From: Phytophthora quininea
Lineage: Eukaryota; Oomycota; Peronosporomycetes; Peronosporales; Peronosporaceae
NCBI GenBank assembly: GCA_011947345.1
Contig: JAAVTG010000845.1
Location: forward strand, 744,001 to 808,000
Direction of reading: 5' to 3'
Length of the DNA: 64,000 nt
The first letter of the stretch is position 1; each line of letters opens with the position of its first letter. The notes under the pieces are model-generated. The model ran no database searches. It was not told the DNA's origin and was given only the letters and a program-made list of their open reading frames with translations. A program made the position numbers and the translations under genes. Below are positions 45,468 through 55,234 of this stretch, in pieces.

Positions 45468-47410
45468 ATGACGGTGCTGCCTGCGTCAAAGGTACAAGAG
45501 GTGACTACACGTTCCTTTGAGGAGCTACAACTTCCTGTGGGCGCGTCGGAGGACCAGGTCGTGGCGCAGTTCCGAAGTATTTGTCTACAACGAGTATTGA
45601 ACCAGCCAGATACAAATACTGGCGATCCAGCGACCACCAAAGCGAATGCTAACGACGGAAGCGAGCGATTCCAGCGTCAAGCAGTGGCCTATCGATATTT
45701 ATGCTCGTTACCCTTGCTGAGAGGAGCAGAGTACCGAGCCGAGGACATTTTGCCCACGCTACGCCCCTGGATCCTCAAAACGGCGGCAAATTTGAACGCG
45801 CTTGTGCACTGCTTGAAGTGAGTATCGCTTCAATGGAACGAGCACAGCAAACAGGTCATCTCCCGTACACGAACTTCGTGCTGCGAGTGCACTATTGTCT
45901 TCGCCGTCACGTTGTGCGGCGCCGATACAACGAGTTCTTGGCTCTGCACTCGTTACTGGAGTCCAAGCTACACGTTCTCCCCAACTACCGGAGCGGAAAT
46001 GGCTGTATGCGATGAAAACGCCGCCCCCAGAGAGAGCTCGCCGGTTAGCTAGCTATCTGCAGCGAGTGACGACGTTGCTGTCAGCCCGCGGAGTTTTCTC
46101 GCTCGAAGTCATGGCATTTCTCGAAATTGATGTGGCACGTGTGCGGGCGGAAGAAGAGGCTCTAGCAGTAGATATTTTGTCTCGACTAGGCAGAGGTGGC
46201 GGTGACAATGTGTACTTCATCGTGGATCAGAACTGGATTGCTGCGTGGAAGCGGTTCGTTGCTACTCAGAGTATTTTACCCCCGTCCATTGACAATCGCA
46301 AGTTGTTAGAAGCCCCCACAACCGAATCCCCATCCGGCGGTCCCAAAGAAGGTTTGATAGCGGCAAAGCATTATCGTTGTGTGAACGGCAGCACGTGGAG
46401 GTATTGGCGGGCTGTCTACGGTGGAGGACCCGCAATCCGCCGGCTAACACCGTCCATATACGGGCGACCTGCATGTGACTTGACAACACTGGCCGTTATC
46501 GTTCAGCGTCTTGTACGTGGGTTCTTGGCTAGAAGAGCCAAGCGAAGAGCAGAAGTCCAACGACAAAGTCAAGAGCCAGCGATGCGGCGAGCAGCGGCAG
46601 CAAGAGCTCGGCACCGCTCTCTCGAATCACGACTGAAAGTAGTGCGGCACTACGTGGAAGTGCGCGAGACGCAGGCGCAACATGCTGCCGCTATGATGAT
46701 ACAGCGCGCCTTCCGTGTGCATTTGCTGCGCTCGAACACGCTCTGCTCTTAGCAGAGTCAGCTGTGCCAGACAGCGCCACCGCCCAGGGACTTCAACACC
46801 TTGACGATGATCGACTGGCCCTGGAGGAATTGGCCCTGATTGAAGCTCCAGCGTTACGACTGGCGCATTTCCTGGCGACGATGTTCGCTGGAGTGCCGCT
46901 GCGAAAGCTCCGCTCGCGACACAAAGCGCCAGCTTGGAGACTCTTCCGGCTGGACCCCATTGCGAGTGAGTTACGATGGAGTTCGGCAGCAAATAAAACG
47001 AACGCGATGGCCTTTGCCGCCGTGGACAACATCACGATGGAATCGCCGTTAGCTACAGGCTTCTTTCGACGCGTGAGTGTGGCATTGGGGGTGAAAGCGG
47101 CGGCAATCAGCAAGGTTTGGATGAAAACACGTCGCACGCTGTTGTCGTCACCTACCGCGAAGGCGACGGGTCTGGCGAGGTACGCGAACTCTTGCTCGTT
47201 TGCGAAAGTCGGAAAGAAATGGAAGTGCTGCATTTCGGTCTGAGTGCAATTGATGAAGAAGTCAAATCTCGAACTGCAGACGGCGCTACCTTTGTGGATG
47301 GCCATGGCATCATTCGCAAACGTGTGCCACACGCGAAGAAGCTGCTTCGAGAGGCGCTTGTCCTCCTGGAGAAGAGTAGACAACAGCGAGAGCGGATACA
47401 AGAGGGCTGA
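45468..47410 (+). CDS. J-like/PX/DUSP/IQ/PH multidomain protein, several frame slips
   Basis: Starts 168 bp after COG6. Blocks in order: a J-domain-like start (FEELQLPVGASEDQVVAQFR then RFQRQAVAYRYL, lacking HPD); a PX phosphoinositide-binding domain (TNFVLRVHYCLRRHVVRRRY then NEFLALHSLLESKL, LPERKWL); a DUSP-type domain (YFIVDQNWIAAWKRFV, PPSIDN, WRYWRAVYGGGPAIRRLTP); two IQ motifs (IVQRLVRGFLARRAKRR, MMIQRAFRVHLLR); and a PH domain of PLC type (PLRKLRSRHKAPAWRLFRLD ... ELLLVCESRKEMEVLHFGL). About 640 residues. Suggests a membrane-endosome scaffold with calmodulin binding; no catalytic site. Slips: C4 at 45764-45767 and 45979-45982, near 46734, and TTT near 47118. Full domain array is interpretation from linked frames; I know no named protein with it. 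Confidence 0.8.
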
Positions 47411-47450
47411 AACTTAAGGGTCTGTGATGCTACCGACCTATTCGCTATCC

Positions 47451-49055
47451 TTACCGTGATACACGGTTAGTCTCGACCATGTGATTGGCATCGATCACGG
47501 GCTTGCGTCGGGTTTTGCCATCTTCGCTGTCGGTGGCATGATGCAGTCGAAGGCGCCCGTTAACTACCAGCAGTGGGTTGGCACCGTCGAGTACGTTTGG
47601 GCTGATCGAAATGCCTGCGAGGTACTGCTGTAAGATGGCTTGCAGTTCGCGGTTCTCGTTTGCGACGCGCTCTTTCTCCCGCCGCAGAGTCAACTCGTCC
47701 AGCAACACTTTGTTGTGTCGCTTCCAGAAGAGGTCGAGGTATTCCCACTCGCTGACGGCCACCCCGTCGTTCAGTCCTTGCGGCTGGAAGTCGAGCATTT
47801 TCAACGCTTCCTCGTCTTCCCGCCCTTGCTCAGTTCGAATGGCAAGGCGCACGCTCTCAGTGAGCTCGTTAGCTTCGCGTTCATCGGCCAACGTCGAGTG
47901 GTAGAATGGCAGTACTCGCTCTCGCTCGGTCTCAAGCTTACGAACAAGCTCGCCGAGCTGGAGGATCCGCTCGCTGAGCTGCAAGTGATCGTCCAGCTTC
48001 TTGGTGGCGTCTCGAGCTCCTTGTGACAGATCGGCAAGACGCCGTCGCTGGTCGTCTCGCATGCGGTTCATCTTGGCCTTGAGCGTCTGGAAGTGGTGCG
48101 AGATCGCAGCCTTCTCTTCCTCGAGAGCTTTGTTCCTCTCGGAGCACTCGCGCACGTTCTGCGCGATCTTGGTGCGCCACAGCGCCAGACTCTGCTGCAG
48201 CCGCTCAATCTTGCGGATCTTGAGCTCGATGTCTCGCGAGAGGTCCTGGTCTTTGGCGGTCAAGTACTTGAAGTCCTGCGTGCGCTGGTCCGTGTTCTGC
48301 AGGTAGTTGAGGTGCGCCGTCTCGAAATGCTGCTCCAGCTCTTCGATGCTGCTGTCGAGCGTGATGCGGAGGACGTTGATGTCCTCCAAGTTCTTATTGC
48401 GGATCTCCTCGCGAAGTTGCTCGTGCTCCTGCTTCGCGTCCGCCTCGCGCTCTTTCTCCTGCTGGTCCACCGCCTGCATGATCCGTTGCAGCTCGTTGCG
48501 TTCGAGCGTGTGCTGCGCCACCAGTTTGTTCTTCTCGGTCTGGAACTCCTGCTCAAGTTCACGGAGATCGCTTTCGAACTCTTTCTCAAGACCTAGAAGC
48601 CGCTCGTCCTGCAGGTCGATCAGTTCGTCGACATTGAGCAGGTGAGCTCGCAGCGCCATCTGGAACTGCTCTTCGGCCTCCTCCAAGTCGCGGTCCAGCA
48701 TTTGAATCAAAGCGTCTTTGCGGTCCACATCGCGCTCGTGGTTCTGGGACCGCACTTCGACCTCCTTGCGCAGAGCCTCCACCTTGACCAGCCTCATGAT
48801 CTTGCGCCAATGGTTCTGGATCTTGAGCTTGTTCATGCGTGAGATGCGCTCCTCCTTGGCCATGAACTCCTGCAGCAGAGCCTTCTTGGAGACCGTCAGT
48901 CGCTTCATGTAGTCGTTCATCTCCATCCGACGGATGGACTCCTGCAGGCGCCGCTCTTCCTCGGAGGTCTCTCGACCGGCATCTTTCTTGCCTTTGCCGT
49001 CTTTGCTTCGCCCTTTGACAGCTTTGCCGAGCTGTGCGCCGCCACGCAGCTTCAT
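47451..49055 (-). CDS. DRC2: Dynein regulatory complex subunit 2 (CCDC65-like)
   Basis: Intact single exon, 535 codons (start MKLRGGAQLGKAVKG at 49055; an in-frame ATG at 49139 is possible). Almost wholly coiled coil. Diagnostic segments: KKALLQEFMAKEERISRMNK near the start, DRDLEEAEEQFQMALRAHLL, DIELKIRKIERLQQSLALWR, and the 'sperm tail' C-terminal domain KLETERERVLPFYHSTL with LDLFWKRHNKVLLDELTL ending NPLLVVNGRLRL. DRC2 is part of the nexin-dynein regulatory complex (N-DRC) that links outer doublets in motile axonemes. In an oomycete this means flagellate zoospores. Convergent with the PX gene, only about 40 bp between stops. No frame slip, which is notable in this window. Confidence 0.93.
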   Translation of the reverse strand: MKLRGGAQLGKAVKGRSKDGKGKKDAGRETSEEERRLQESIRRMEMNDYMKRLTVSKKALLQEFMAKEERISRMNKLKIQNHWRKIMRLVKVEALRKEVEVRSQNHERDVDRKDALIQMLDRDLEEAEEQFQMALRAHLLNVDELIDLQDERLLGLEKEFESDLRELEQEFQTEKNKLVAQHTLERNELQRIMQAVDQQEKEREADAKQEHEQLREEIRNKNLEDINVLRITLDSSIEELEQHFETAHLNYLQNTDQRTQDFKYLTAKDQDLSRDIELKIRKIERLQQSLALWRTKIAQNVRECSERNKALEEEKAAISHHFQTLKAKMNRMRDDQRRRLADLSQGARDATKKLDDHLQLSERILQLGELVRKLETERERVLPFYHSTLADEREANELTESVRLAIRTEQGREDEEALKMLDFQPQGLNDGVAVSEWEYLDLFWKRHNKVLLDELTLRREKERVANENRELQAILQQYLAGISISPNVLDGANPLLVVNGRLRLHHATDSEDGKTRRKPVIDANHMVETNRVSR

Positions 49056-49139
49056 GCTGAGATGGAACACCGCTGGAGGCTCATGGGTCCGAGGACGAGG
49101 GTTGTTGCGGGACTTTTCCGGCGGGTCATGGCGGGGCAA

Positions 49140-50140
49140 TTCTTCTCGTTGCTGGCAAGGTGGCGATCCTCACGCAGGCGATATTCATAGCGAGGTCCGT
49201 TGCCAAGGCTCGCATGGTAACGGATCACCCGAGGCACCAACCAACCACGATGCTCTTCAGGACGCACACGATGAGCCAAAACTCGACAGATCTGGCGTCC
49301 TCAGGAGGCAACTTCCCCGTTTGCTCGACGCTACTCCGTTTGTAAATCAAGTGGGTCGCTTAGAAGACTTTTCGAGGTTCCAGGCGATTGAAAAAGGGAT
49401 CAAAGTCGGGAAGAGGAGGAGTCTTGGCTAATTCTTGCAGCTCATCGCTCTCGCTAAGCTTGTTGACTACGCGTTTGTCAAGTAGCAGACTGGAAGTACA
49501 TGACGAATGTGATCACGAAACGTAGGCAATAACATGACGGGTACGATCACCGCCAACCCGATAGTTCTGGCCTGCAACAACTCCACGGTTGACCCTGTCC
49601 CCGGGACTTGCGTCATTCACGCACCACGACCGCAACTCTAATTCGTATCCGCAGATGTCCAGGCAAATTCCCGTTAGCGCGCCTGACTCAATCGCTCGGT
49701 CTGAACAATGAGGATCTTAGTCCATAGCGGATATCTCGTCAGTTTGGGAATTCAATCAACTGGTGTGGAGAGAGCGCAGAGCTGGCAACGAAAGAAAAGC
49801 TAGGAAAATGCCGCGATGAGGACCGTGGATACGACCTTGGTCATATATATACTGACGTTAGCCTGTATTGGGACGAAGAACCGAAGATACTTGCTCAGGA
49901 GAACCGTATCGACAGCGCTCGTCCCAACTACATTCATCGATCGACTACAGTCCGGTGAGTCAATCTTCTATTACTATTACGCTGCCCACATCCCGCATTT
50001 CTCGTTGCCGACAACCAAAATCTCCTCACTCGTAGGTACGGAGAGACCGGTACCATGTTCGTTGGTCGTTTTAACACTTCGCCCTGAATAACTAAACCTC
50101 AGTCTTCACCTTTTGATCGACAGACGCGAAGCACTGGGCT
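49140..50140. other. Intergenic, nothing convincing
   Basis: About 1 kb, includes upstream DNA of DRC2 and bZIP copy B. A 91-codon plus frame at 49816-50091 has a hydrophobic start but no other support. Confidence 0.4.
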
Positions 50141-50156
50141 CTCATTCTTCAAATTC
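50141..50156 (+). promoter_or_regulatory. Oomycete Inr-like core promoter of bZIP copy B
   Basis: CTCATTCTTCAAATTC fits the Inr consensus (TCATTYYNCAW) except its last bases, and lies 49 bp before the ATG at 50205. It is absent from copy A, whose upstream sequence is unrelated. Confidence 0.6.
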
Positions 50157-50204
50157 CCGTCTTGGTGCCAAAAGACCAACCAACCAACAAAAACATACAA
50201 AACG

Positions 50205-51068
50205 ATGGCAGCGATTGTTACACCTAACTGCGGCTTACAGGAGCTGCAGTCGGCACTCGATCGAGCCAATACCCAAGTGTTAGCGGCGACCAGCAACTCG
50301 GAGAAGCGCGAGATTCGAGCAGCCAAGAAGCGACTGCAAGACCGGATCTACCAACGCAAGCACCGAGCCAAGCAGGAAGAGAAGCTGCGGGACCTGCAGA
50401 CCCAAGTCAGCAAACTGCACGGCAACATCGCCCGACTGTACTGCGAACTCCACCAGCGCAAAGCGGAGGCCAAGAACGCCGAGGTGCTGCACCGCCAACA
50501 GCAGCAGCACTCTGTCGGGTCGCTGCACGACCGCACCGTGGCCCTCGTCGCGCAGTTCTTCCAAGTGTACCAGAACGGCTACTCGCTGGCCATGGCTCCG
50601 CAACAAGAGACTTTCCTACGCTCCGTCCTGTCCGTCAACGTGGAAGGCGTCGACATCCACGGCGTCGAAGCGTTCGTCGAGCAGTGGAGACTCTATGGCC
50701 AGCACTTTGCGGAGTTCGTGCTGGAGCCGCAAGCCTGGAAGGTCGAGAGCTGCGGCGACTGCGTGGTGATGGAGGTGGAGGCCATGCTCTACATGCGCTT
50801 CAACCACCACACCGTCGGCGCCTTGTTTCCGAGTCTTAAGAACGGCACCGTCAGCCTTGAAGAGGTGCAGCCTCTCGTGACAGGCACCACCACAGTCGTG
50901 GGCACCTTCTCGTTCGTCGTGGACCGCACGGGGTTCGTGACCAGTTTACTGGTCAATTTGCAAATGCTGGAGACGCTGCGTCGCGTTATGAGTTCTCTCC
51001 CTGACGTCGCGCGCTTTACACGCGGCTCCCGCATCGCCCTCGAGAGCGGCACCATCACAGTCGTATGA
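50205..51068 (+). CDS. bZIP transcription factor, divergent type, copy B (intact)
   Basis: 287 codons, start MAAIVTPNCGLQELQSALDR. Same basic region (QDRIYQRKHRAKQEEK) and zipper as copy A at 41.6 kb, with Asp in place of the invariant Asn; residues 9 onward are almost identical, while the first eight codons (differing by several silent and missense changes) and the upstream DNA differ. C-terminal domain ends ESGTITVV. The frame is intact, so this copy can serve as reference for copy A. Duplicate orientation is inverted, 7.7 kb away. Role: nuclear DNA-binding regulator, targets unknown. Its own Inr suggests it is expressed. Confidence 0.9.
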   Translation: MAAIVTPNCGLQELQSALDRANTQVLAATSNSEKREIRAAKKRLQDRIYQRKHRAKQEEKLRDLQTQVSKLHGNIARLYCELHQRKAEAKNAEVLHRQQQQHSVGSLHDRTVALVAQFFQVYQNGYSLAMAPQQETFLRSVLSVNVEGVDIHGVEAFVEQWRLYGQHFAEFVLEPQAWKVESCGDCVVMEVEAMLYMRFNHHTVGALFPSLKNGTVSLEEVQPLVTGTTTVVGTFSFVVDRTGFVTSLLVNLQMLETLRRVMSSLPDVARFTRGSRIALESGTITVV

Positions 51069-51719
51069 AGCTCGAGTGTACAAAGAGAGATTAGCAGTGT
51101 AGAAAGTTAATGAATACCAAATGCCGTCCAATGTAGTCTGCATAACCCAGGTGATCTGTTCTAGTCTTTTATCATCGCTCCTATTGCTGAGAGGCTGCTA
51201 GCGTCTTCACCTGATGTGGTCGGTCGGCGATGCAATGGGTGCTGAGCAGTTTTCGCCCGCAAGAAACTCATCTTGCTTGGGCTTTCATCGGAAAGCAGTC
51301 GGTCGTTTTGGAACGGTCTCAAGTCGTGAATCTAAACAACGCCCGGTATGAGAAGGACTGCGCGGCGTGGTGCGTTCGGCGTGAATTGTCGGCCCCATTG
51401 CCTTGCTGCGCTGCCTTCGTGGGCTGCATACCGCTGACACATCAATGCTCGCCATATTCCTGCCAGAGAGCTTTACACACGATACCAATCGAGAAGCCCC
51501 AGACTCTTTTACCTCTCGAAAGTCGCCGCGACACCGACTCGGTCTGGCCAAGGTGATGGCAAATGTTGCCGCTGAAGCACGAAGGGCAACTATCACCTTC
51601 CACTGGCACAGATTGAGGCGTGTTACGGTGCCAAGTCGGCTGCACCCTGAAAATGCAAACATGTTAGGATCGGTCTCCAGGCTGGTCACCACCAGTGACG
51701 TTGATGAAGCGCGCTATAG
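51069..51719. other. Intergenic between bZIP copy B and the HSF palindrome
   Basis: Short frames on both strands (for example minus 51285-51692, plus 51230-51556) without domains. The edge of the palindrome arm begins near 51720. Confidence 0.4.
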
Positions 51720-53153
51720 GTCTGCTCCACGGCCTCCACCAGCTCCACATCTCCGCTCGGTCGTCAGTCTCTGTGACCGATGCGAATCCGCCGCCACCAT
51801 CAGGGAGGATGCCGGCAGTGCTGTAGGACGGCAGCACCAGGCCCCACCGAAATTTCGTGTGCGGTGTAGGCCGCGTCGACGCTCAGGCAAAGCAAGGCAC
51901 CACCGACCCACCGAAACTCTGTGCGAGCTAGCTGGTTGTGTCGACGAGATGCATCGAGGACAAGCACACTCGTGGCCGATGCAGTGCGGTGGCTGCGCCT
52001 GGCAGAGATCGAGCGGAAGGCAAAGCCTGGTAGATCGGCGGCCCCACGTGTCTATGGAGGTAGGCCGCGTAACTTACTTCGGGCCCGACCAGGCTCGCGA
52101 AGAGCACGGGGTTCCGCTTCGCGCGCCGCCTTCTTCGTGAGGCCGAGACCCCACCCAAACACCAGCGCGGCTCGCGAAGAGCACGGTATACGTATATCCA
52201 TCGTAACTTACTTCGGACCCGACCTGGTTCTCCGTAGTTTACGCGTTTACTTCGGTCAGCAAAGTGGTCAGCGTCACTCTCTGAGCTGAGCTCACTTCCG
52301 CTTTGGCGTCTGGATCGACAGGCGAGACGATAACAACAAATAATCGAAAGAAACGCTCGCGGAGAAGTGATGTCCCGCAAGCGGCCGACCGCGTGCGCCT
52401 CGAGCGCCCCCGCCGCGCCCGTGTTCCTGCAGAAGACGTACGACATGATCGAGCTCGCCCGCCGCCGTGTGCTGCTGGGGCGAGGGCGGCGCGTCCTTCG
52501 TGGTCAAGCAGCCGCGCGAGCTGGCGCAGACGATGCTGCCGCGCTACTTCAAGCACCAGAACTTCAGCAGCTTCGTGCGGCAGCTCAACTTCTACGGCTT
52601 CCGCAAGCACAAGAAGGACGAGATCGTGCTGAGCGCCGAGCCCGACGAGAGCAAGAACTGGTGGGAGTTCTACCACGAAAAGTTCGTGCGCGGGCGGCAG
52701 GAGCTCATGGCGCAGATCCGCCGCAAGACGTACTCGGAGCCGGCGGCGCCCGACCACGAGGAGGTGGAGGCGCTCAAGCAGTCGGTGCAGAGTCTGCAGG
52801 GCCAGGTCTCGGAGCTCATGGGCCAGATCTCGGACCTCACGGGGCTCGTCACGAGTCTGCTGCGCGACCAGTCGTCGCCGCCCAAAATGGCGCAGCTGCC
52901 GCCGCCGCGCGCGAACAAGCGTCTGCGGATGGGTGACGCCGCGTCGAGGGCGGCCACGTCGCCTGTGGGGGCGCTGCCGGAGCCATTCGGGCCGCCGCTG
53001 GAGGTGCCGGCGATGCAGGACCGAGCGGCCAAGCAGCCGACCCAGCGGCCGCGGGAGATGCCGCTGCTGGAGTGGACGGAGGCCTACGGCATGGAGAGCC
53101 TGCTGACCGACTCGGGGCGGCTGCAGCCCATGATGTTCGCAGAGGACATGTTC
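51720..53153 (+). repeat. Left arm of a 1.4-kb inverted repeat (palindrome)
   Basis: The arm runs from about 51720 through the HSF coding end at 53153 and reappears as reverse complement at 53704-about 55160. Identity is near-perfect: noticed differences are AAA versus AAAA in CCCACCCAAA(A)CACC, one A/G in GGTAGATCGG/GGTGGATCGG, and an about 20-bp indel near the outer end. Upstream of the gene the arm contains two copies of AACTTACTTCGG[G/A]CCCGACC (52071-52090, 52205-52224) and two of GGCTCGCGAAGAGCACGG, which suggest short promoter repeats. Confidence 0.92.
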
Positions 53154-53156
53154 TAA
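52370..53156 (+). pseudogene. Heat shock factor (HSF) transcription factor, copy A, frameshift in DNA-binding domain
   Basis: Start MSRKRPTACASSAPAAP at 52370. The HSF-type winged-helix domain: VFLQKTYDMIEL, then after a frame change GGASFVVKQPRELAQTMLPR, YFKHQNFSSFVRQLNFYGFR and KHKKDEIVLSAEPDESKNWW, then a coiled-coil trimerisation segment (VEALKQSVQSLQGQVSELMG) and a Pro-rich tail ending EDMF, stop 53154-53156. HSFs bind heat-shock elements as trimers. Between IEL and the following Cys-Cys-Trp strand (near 52450-52470) the frame shifts by one base extra (or two missing), and the opposite arm has the same change. So the break is either ancestral to the duplication or shared through gene conversion; a random error is less likely. 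No introns. Confidence 0.85.
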
Positions 53157-53703
53157 TACGTATAGCACATCATCATTTATACAGCGCACGCTGAGCCAGC
53201 AACAACTCTGTCGATACACTTGGCCCAGCTCATGGAGGAACGACGACGGTCGTCTTTGTTCTCCCTGCACAAATATAACCGCAAGTCCGCAGCAATAGCA
53301 CGACGGCGTGCTTATCCGAGCTCTTTGGCGGCGACGCAACTGCTACGACAAAACCACGCGCAACACTGCTGTTGTGTTTCAGGTGAATTTTTTCGTTGCT
53401 GTGTGTCAACAGAGTTCATTTCGTGCTCTACACACAACATCTAGACTGACCTGCTCGTCCCAAGTTGACTTGTTAACTACATCGCTGCAAGTACAATAGA
53501 CGTAGCAGCTACAGAGCCGACCACCACCGAGTGGATTCTTGAGGCTGCATCAGGAAACTGCAGATGAGTTCCGAGATATTGAGAGTATCTACGCCATATC
53601 CGCCTGTTCTGCTGGTCAATCGAGGGGTATCACACCGGTAGCGCACGCCATAACATCTCCAACGTCAAGTGAAGTGAAGGACTCGCATCTCCTCAATCGT
53701 ACG
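53154..53703. other. Spacer of the HSF palindrome
   Basis: 550 bp of single-copy sequence between the two convergent HSF 3' ends. Contains short frames (plus 53220-53444) without features; presumably the 3' UTRs. Confidence 0.5.
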
Positions 53704-54488
53704 AGAACATGTCCTCTGCGAACATCATGGGCTGCAGCCGCCCCGAGTCGGTCAGCAGGCTCTCCATGCCGTAGGCCTCCGTCCACTCCAGCAGCGGCAT
53801 CTCCCGCGGCCGCTGGGTCGGCTGCTTGGCCGCTCGGTCCTGCATCGCCGGCACCTCCAGCGGCGGCCCGAATGGCTCCGGCAGCGCCCCCACAGGCGAC
53901 GTGGCCGCCCTCGACGCGGCGTCACCCATCCGCAGACGCTTGTTCGCGCGCGGCGGCGGCAGCTGCGCCATTTTGGGCGGCGACGACTGGTCGCGCAGCA
54001 GACTCGTGACGAGCCCCGTGAGGTCCGAGATCTGGCCCATGAGCTCCGAGACCTGGCCCTGCAGACTCTGCACCGACTGCTTGAGCGCCTCCACCTCCTC
54101 GTGGTCGGGCGCCGCCGGCTCCGAGTACGTCTTGCGGCGGATCTGCGCCATGAGCTCCTGCCGCCCGCGCACGAACTTTTCGTGGTAGAACTCCCACCAG
54201 TTCTTGCTCTCGTCGGGCTCGGCGCTCAGCACGATCTCGTCCTTCTTGTGCTTGCGGAAGCCGTAGAAGTTGAGCTGCCGCACGAAGCTGCTGAAGTTCT
54301 GGTGCTTGAAGTAGCGCGGCAGCATCGTCTGCGCCAGCTCGCGCGGCTGCTTGACCACGAAGGACGCGCCGCCCTCGCCCCAGCAGCACACGGCGGCGGG
54401 CGAGCTCGATCATGTCGTACGTCTTCTGCAGGAACACGGGCGCGGCGGGGGCGCTCGAGGCGCACGCGGTCGGCCGCTTGCGGGACAT
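53693..54488 (-). pseudogene. Heat shock factor (HSF) transcription factor, copy B, frameshift in DNA-binding domain
   Basis: Mirror image of copy A with the same start (MSRKRPTACASS at 54488), the same HSF domain (FVVKQPRELAQTMLPRYFKH, SFVRQLNFYGFRKHKKD), the same coiled coil and the same frame change in the DNA-binding domain. It ends EDMFSYD with a stop at 53693-53695, three codons beyond copy A, because the arm identity ends in the last codons. No independent frame errors seen. Convergent with copy A. Confidence 0.85.
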
Positions 54489-55160
54489 CACTTCTCCGCG
54501 AGCGTTTCTTTCGATTATTTGTTGTTATCGTCTCGCCTGTCGATCCAGACGCCAAAGCGGAAGTGAGCTCAGCTCAGAGAGTGACGCTGACCACTTTGCT
54601 GACCGAAGTAAACGCGTAAACTACGGAGAACCAGGTCGGGTCCGAAGTAAGTTACGATGGATATACGTATACCGTGCTCTTCGCGAGCCGCGCTGGTGTT
54701 TTGGGTGGGGTCTCGGCCTCACGAAGAAGGCGGCGCGCGAAGCGGAACCCCGTGCTCTTCGCGAGCCTGGTCGGGCCCGAAGTAAGTTACGCGGCCTACC
54801 TCCATAGACACGTGGGGCCGCCGATCCACCAGGCTTTGCCTTCCGCTCGATCTCTGCCAGGCGCAGCCACCGCACTGCATCGGCCACGAGTGTGCTTGTC
54901 CTCGATGCATCTCGTCGACACAACCAGCTAGCTCGCACAGAGTTTCGGTGGGTCGGTGGTGCCTTGCTTTGCCTGAGCGTCGACGCGGCCTACACCGCAC
55001 ACGAAATTTCGGTGGGGCCTGGTGCTGCCGTCCTACAGCACTGCCGGCATCCTCCCTGATGGTGGCGGCGGATTCGCATCGGTCACAGAGACTGACGACC
55101 GAGCGGAGATGGGAAACACAACAAAGCGGTGGAGCTGGTGGAGCAGACCCGCTGGAGTCC
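53704..55160 (-). repeat. Right arm of the HSF inverted repeat
   Basis: Reverse complement of 51720-53153, including HSF copy B and its upstream region with the two AACTTACTTCGG elements. The outer end is close to 55,110-55,160, with a small insertion (ACAACAAAGCGG-type) relative to the left arm. The ankyrin gene begins just beyond it. Confidence 0.9.
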
Positions 55161-55200
55161 AACCAGGACGAGAGAGACTGCAGCAGCAACAGGCGACTAG

Positions 55201-55214
55201 TCATTGTCAATTTT
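55201..55214 (+). promoter_or_regulatory. Possible Inr-like element upstream of ankyrin gene
   Basis: TCATTGTCAATTTT resembles the oomycete Inr consensus but has only two bases between TCATT and CAATTT, and sits about 20 bp before the ATG at 55235. Its TATA-less setting fits, but it is only a weak match. Confidence 0.4.
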
Positions 55215-55234
55215 AGCTAAATCGACTGTCCAAC

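Noticed and set aside
52367..52936. Alternative HSF reading continuing in the starting frame (ARRRVLLGRG...)
   Set aside because: Loses all HSF residues after IEL; the neighbouring frame carries the conserved domain.
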